Positions 46,901 to 52,900 of a stretch of 64,000 bases of DNA are shown here, piece after piece; position 1 is the stretch's first letter; the number at the start of each line of letters is the position of its first letter. Made by a program: the position numbers and the translations under genes. This stretch comes from Carposina sasakii (Eukaryota > Arthropoda > Insecta > Lepidoptera > Carposinidae), in NCBI GenBank assembly GCA_014607495.2, contig CP053152.1:5394001-5458000 (forward strand), in the 5' to 3' direction. The notes under the pieces are model-generated. The model ran no database searches. It had not been told where the DNA came from and worked only from the letters and a program-made list of their open reading frames with translations.

Positions 46901-49900
46901 GCCCCGGTAAAACCATGGTTTATAAGTGGCATACCCTTTTTAAGCAAGGCAGGGCCTCACTTGAAGATGATCCTCGGCCAGGACGGCCGATCGAGGTGAC
47001 CACTCCGGAAATAATTCAAAAAGTGGAAAAATTAATACTGAAAGATGCTAGACTAAAGAAGAAACAGCTTGCAGAAATGGTTGGAGTATCCGATACAACC
47101 ATATTTAAAATTCTTCACGATCATCTCGGCATGACCAAAGTCAGTGCAAGGTGGGTGCCGAGAATGCTCACGCCGCCTCAAAAACAACAGCGCGTAAAGT
47201 ATTCTCGCGCGTTTTTGGACCTCTGTAATGAAGACCAGGATGGAGTATTGACTCGAATTGTTACTGGGGATGAAACTTGGCTTCATCATTATGAACCTGA
47301 GTCCAAACAAGATTCTATGCAGTGGCACAAAAAAGGTACACCACCACCAAAGAAATTTAAGATGTCACAGTTGGCGGGAAAAATCATGGCGACAATCTTT
47401 TGGGACTCAGAAGGAATCTTGTTGATAGATTATAAAGATAAAGGTGTCTCCATAACCGGAGAATACTACGCTTCAATCTTAGAGCGATTAAAGGAAGCAA
47501 TCAAGGCAAAAAGAAGGGGAAAATTAACCAAAGGTGTCCTCCTTCTGCACGACAACGCGCCTGTGCACAAGAGCCGTGTTGCGTTGGCTTCCCTGCATAA
47601 GGTGGGTTTCGATATTTTGGTTCATCCACCCTACAGTCCTGACCTGGCTCCCAGTGATTATTATCTCTTTCCAAAAATGAAAAAAGAACTTCGGGGGAAG
47701 AAGTTCTCAAGCGATGAAGAAGTTTCAGCTTATTTTTCAGACAAAGAAAAAACATTTTTTTTCGAGGGTATACATAAGCTAATTGAAAGATCTGAAAAAT
47801 GTATTAGGGTTGCAGGAGAATATATTGAAAAGGAAAAATAAACTTGTATTTTTATTTCCACGTCTTACCCCCGATTCCGCCAACTTAAAAACGCCCCCTC
47901 GTAGCTTAATACACTTTTCCATTTGCTCAAACTAGTTATTATAACATTTAATCCACTCTAAAGTGGGGGCGTTCAAAATGGCTGACTTGAAAGCGTCGAC
48001 TGCTTCACCGGACTGGAACCTTTGACCACGAAGACTTTTCTTAATTTTAGGAAATGTAAAGAAATCGTTAGGGCTTAATGTCAAGGTAGGCCGTATAGGC
48101 ACACTTTAGGGTAAGGAACTAGTTATAAGATCTGATAAATAATTAATGTATCTATAATGTTGCGTTGGTAGTTACCTGTTGTATAAAATTATTGCACGAA
48201 CATTTTCCTTAGAAAGATTCATTTTCCTGACAGATTCCAATCGACGCTGTGACTAAACAATAGCATTAATCCTAATACTTTCAACTGTTTTGAGATTCAA
48301 AATTTAAACACATTCGATTTCGAATATAAAACAGTTCCATCCAAATTCAGAATTGCCGGGAAATATGGAAACGACAGAACTTAAAAGGCATGCCTCGTAT
48401 GTTATACTGGGAGAAAATACTATCTCAGTTAAATATTTCATACAAATTTAGCACGGAAACATTTCTTATTGGATTCGTTACCGGTCGCTAGATTGTTGTA
48501 TTTGTTCCCGAAAAGGAGCGGTAGGCTCACCACTTACCACGTGGGACTTAATAGGGTAACTGGTGAAAAGTGGGTGTATAATTGGCACACCTCTGCCCAA
48601 CCTCCTTGGGAGATAATGGGCGTGACCGTTATGTGTATATAACATTTATATTATTTTGAGGTAATTTTACTTAACCGAACTTGTACATCTCAACTTTACC
48701 TTCAAAATTGATCAGAAGTGGTACCATGTGGTTCTACCGGCCCTTGGTACTCTGCCTACCCCGTAAGGGATAAAGGCGTGATTATACAGGATGTTTTTTT
48801 GTGCCCATCTTTAACGAAGGGTACGTATTCTATACATGAAATAAAGTAAGTTTATGCCAAAAAAATGCTGGGAAAAAAAAATTTTTTTGAAAATTTTAAA
48901 TTATTAAATTTCGCCAGATCAAGTAATTAAAAAAAAATTTTGAAATAAAATATTTTTTTCCCAGCATTTTTTTTGGCATAAACTTATTTTATTTGATGTA
49001 TAGAGTACGTACCCTTCGTTAAAGGTGGCCACAAAAAAACATCCTGTATATGTAATTTTACTTAACGGTACACATTTTCTAATAAATCAAGTAAACATAA
49101 ATGCCTTAAAAGCATCTAACGAGATAGTAATAATTAAAATAAAATGAGATCTTTTTCAAGTTGTCATGTCTTCAACATTTTTTCTTTGCCCTTTCTCTTT
49201 TTTCCTTAATAACTGAAGTTTTTTTCTCTTTGAATTCCGCTTATTTAATGGGGTCACTTTTAATTCTGGCCAAGTAAACCTTTTCGGCTTCTCTCTTTTT
49301 TTATACATTTCTTCCCTGGTCAATTTGGTTTTAACGTGCCACATGATGTTTTAAACTGAAATATAAAGTTGAAATGCTTATACACGGTAGCAATTAAGAT
49401 AAACGTGTTCTAAAAAAAAACATCAGTACTATGGAAACACGTCAGTCCTCTGGCGCGATACCTGACAAAGGACTGACGCCAAAGGATTGACGAAAAAGAT
49501 GAAATTTGAGATTATAATCAGAACTAATGCTTTTTTTGGTAATTTCGAATATCAACAAACTACATTTTAAGAAGTCATAGTTGACTGATATAAATAAAAA
49601 TAAACCTCAGATTAACAAAACAATAACGACTTACCACAGTACTGAAATTTTGACTGGCTCAGCACGTGTAAAATTATGCGGTCCACAACTAACTTCATTA
49701 CCACCATTAAAACTCAAACATGGATTTTACCTTAAGTCGGTGATATTTGACGCGAATTTCAAATTTAAAGCACACACAACGGACTGACCAATGAAACTAA
49801 CCAGTTTCTTTTTATCTAAATGAAGTGGAGAACATTGCATTATGAAAGTTATAGTGTGTAATACTATGTATATCACAGATTGTAGTCAATTAGTAAGTTT

Positions 49901-52900
49901 TCTTAAATCATTGATAATGTTTAATGGATAGTCACTTGATTGTTGGTTTTCGGGATTGTGACATGCCAAAGGACTGACGTTTTAAGTATTAGTTCTGTTT
50001 TTTATTAACTTAGCTGTATTTAAAATGAAGAAGTGAAATTGGGTGAACAAAAAAAGGACTTCATTGTTATAAACTCAATTGTAATTTCATTAAAATATAA
50101 TAAGACTTTGTATATATTGGCTGATGACACTGAGTTACCCAATTTTTGTAGAATCATCCAACATAAATAAATCTATCTATCTATACATATAATAAAAATG
50201 TAACGGATCGCTGTCTGTACATGGAAGATATACGAGACAAAATATTATAGGAGACCTTTATCAACGCAATTGGACCCAAAACGATGATTTTTGGAATTTT
50301 TGCCCGTTTATCTGATTGTCGTTTGTCTGTGCGTTTGTGCACGCTAATATCAGAAACGGCTGAACCGATTTCGATGCAGTTTTCAGGAATATATTGTGAC
50401 AGGTCCCACTTGACATATAGGCTACTTTTTATCCCGGGAAAATGTTTTTATCCCGGATAATTTCGACACTTTGTTTTTTCTATAGTCCACGCGAATGGAG
50501 TCGCGGGCGTCCACTATACTTGAATATATTCTAAATTAAGACATGTTTATTTCACATTATCAATCTACATAGAGGTACCTACATTTACTAATGATAATTT
50601 TCTTGAATATATTGAAATTATGTTACAGATTGGAACCCTTGATGATCTTTTTGTGGATACTGATCAAGAAGATGGTGATGATGATGGTGATGCAGAACCT
50701 GGTGATGAGGAATCTGCATCAGCTGATAAATCGGGCTATAACTCTGACTCCAGTGAGGAAGCTAGTGATAATGAAGATAATGACGATGATGATGATATGT
50801 TACCGATTGAAAAAGCTAATATAAAGCTGAAAAAGAAACAGAAATTGGATAAAAAATTAGCAGATGAAGAAATGCAATTGAATATTGCAAAGCAGGATGT
50901 TTTTGCATTCCCGTCAGAGGAGGAACTTCAAAATCCCACCAGTCTGCAAGACGTCTTACAAAGAATTAAAGATGTTGTGACTGTTTTAGGTAATTTCAAT
51001 CAATTAAAAGAAGAGGGCAGGTCGAGATGTGAGTACACAGATTTACTTCTAAAAGATTTGTGCACATATTACAGTTACAATGAGTTTCTAATGGAAGTGC
51101 TCATGCAGATATTTCCTGTTCAAGAACTGGTAGAGTTTCTAGAGGCAAGTGAAGTTGCACGCCCTGTAACCATCAGAACCAATAGCCTTAAGACAAGGCG
51201 CAGAGATTTGGCCCAAGCTCTGATAAACAGGGGAGTAAATTTGGATCCTGTTGGCAAATGGAGTAAAGTGGGTCTTGTAGTGTACAGTTCTACTGTGCCT
51301 ATTGGTGCTACTCCTGAATATTTAGCTGGACACTACATCCTACAGGGTGCATCTAGTTATCTGCCTGTAATGGCTTTAGCTCCACAAGAAAATGAAAGAA
51401 TATTGGACATGTGTGCAGCCCCAGGTGGAAAGGCATCACATATTGCTGCTATCATGAAGAATACGGGTGCATTATTTGCAAATGATGCTAACAAAGAGAG
51501 AACCAAAGCCATTGTAGGCAATTTCCACAGGTTAGGTGTAGTTAATGCCGTCATTTGCAATTACGATGGCCGAGCATTCCCTGAAGTTATTAAGGGCTTT
51601 GATCGGGTGTTACTGGATGCGCCATGCACAGGGACGGGTGTGATAGCTAAAGATCCCAGTGTCAAGACAACAAAAGATCAGAAGGATATTCAAAGGTGTT
51701 TTAATCTACAAAGGCAGCTTTTGTTAGCTGCAATAGATTGCTGCAACGCAAAATCTAGTACTGGAGGGTATATTGTGTATTCAACTTGCTCTATATTGCC
51801 TGAAGAAAATGAATGGGTTGTCAATTATGCATTAAAACGCAGGAATGTGAAACTAGTACCTGCAGGACTCGACTTTGGCACAGAAGGGTTTACTAAATAC
51901 AGACACCATAGATTCCATCCTTCATTGAAGTTAACTAGACGCTTCTATCCCCACACTCATAACATGGATGGATTCTTTGTGGCGAAGCTTAAGAAGTTCT
52001 CCAATAACATTGTAAGTAGTATTAAACATATAAGTACCTATAGTGCCGCTTGCGATCTTTGTGATTGTGAAGTTAGCCATTTCATGACCGAGCCCTCTCG
52101 CCTGCTTTATTCCCTACTTCACAACACATTAACCAAGTCCCACACTATGATCCTTAAGATCTTGTGTCGTGGGTATTAAGCAACGGTATATAAATACATT
52201 TATAAACAAATTTATTATACGTTCATAAGAATTTAGATAAATTTAATAAAATGTCTGATGTGCACAAAATAAATACAAGAGGTAAGAACAGACTTGTTGC
52301 TCATGTGTCCCGTCTCCGCAAAGTCAGTAAATCATTCATGGGTCAATGTATACTTTTCTACAACAAGCTTCCAGATACACTCAAAGGGCTACCTATCTGT
52401 AAATTTAAAAATATTGTGAAGAAAAAACTTTGCATGAAAGAATATTATACAGTATTAGAATATTTAAATGATAGCGAGCCATGGAAGTGAATTGTTCTAG
52501 CATCCCCAAGTTACGCAATCTATGTTTTACTTTTATATTTAGCTTAGTAGGTATAGTTAATATGTGTTGGTGAATGTGACCAGAAGCGCTATAGTGTATC
52601 ATGCGTGACTTCTTCATTCTAATGTTATTACCAGCTATAGGTATTATATATTTAAGTTCTGAATGACACGTTAGCTCTTCTATTCACATTTTACCGTCGA
52701 CTTGTACTATTGTACACAAATATATATCTTTTTTATATTTTATAGTTTAGTAGATACTTATTTGACATTGACTTGTACTCTGTGTACACATTTTATTTTT
52801 ATTTATACAATTTAAATTTGACATGGACCTGTACTTACTTTGTGTAAGTGGGTATGTAATTTATATGAATTTAAATTAATTATGTTATGATAATTGAATT

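Noticed and set aside
52012..52179. Extension of NOP2 exon 4 to the end of its open frame
   Set aside because: A GTAAGT donor at 52012 and matching phase to exon 5 make this intron.
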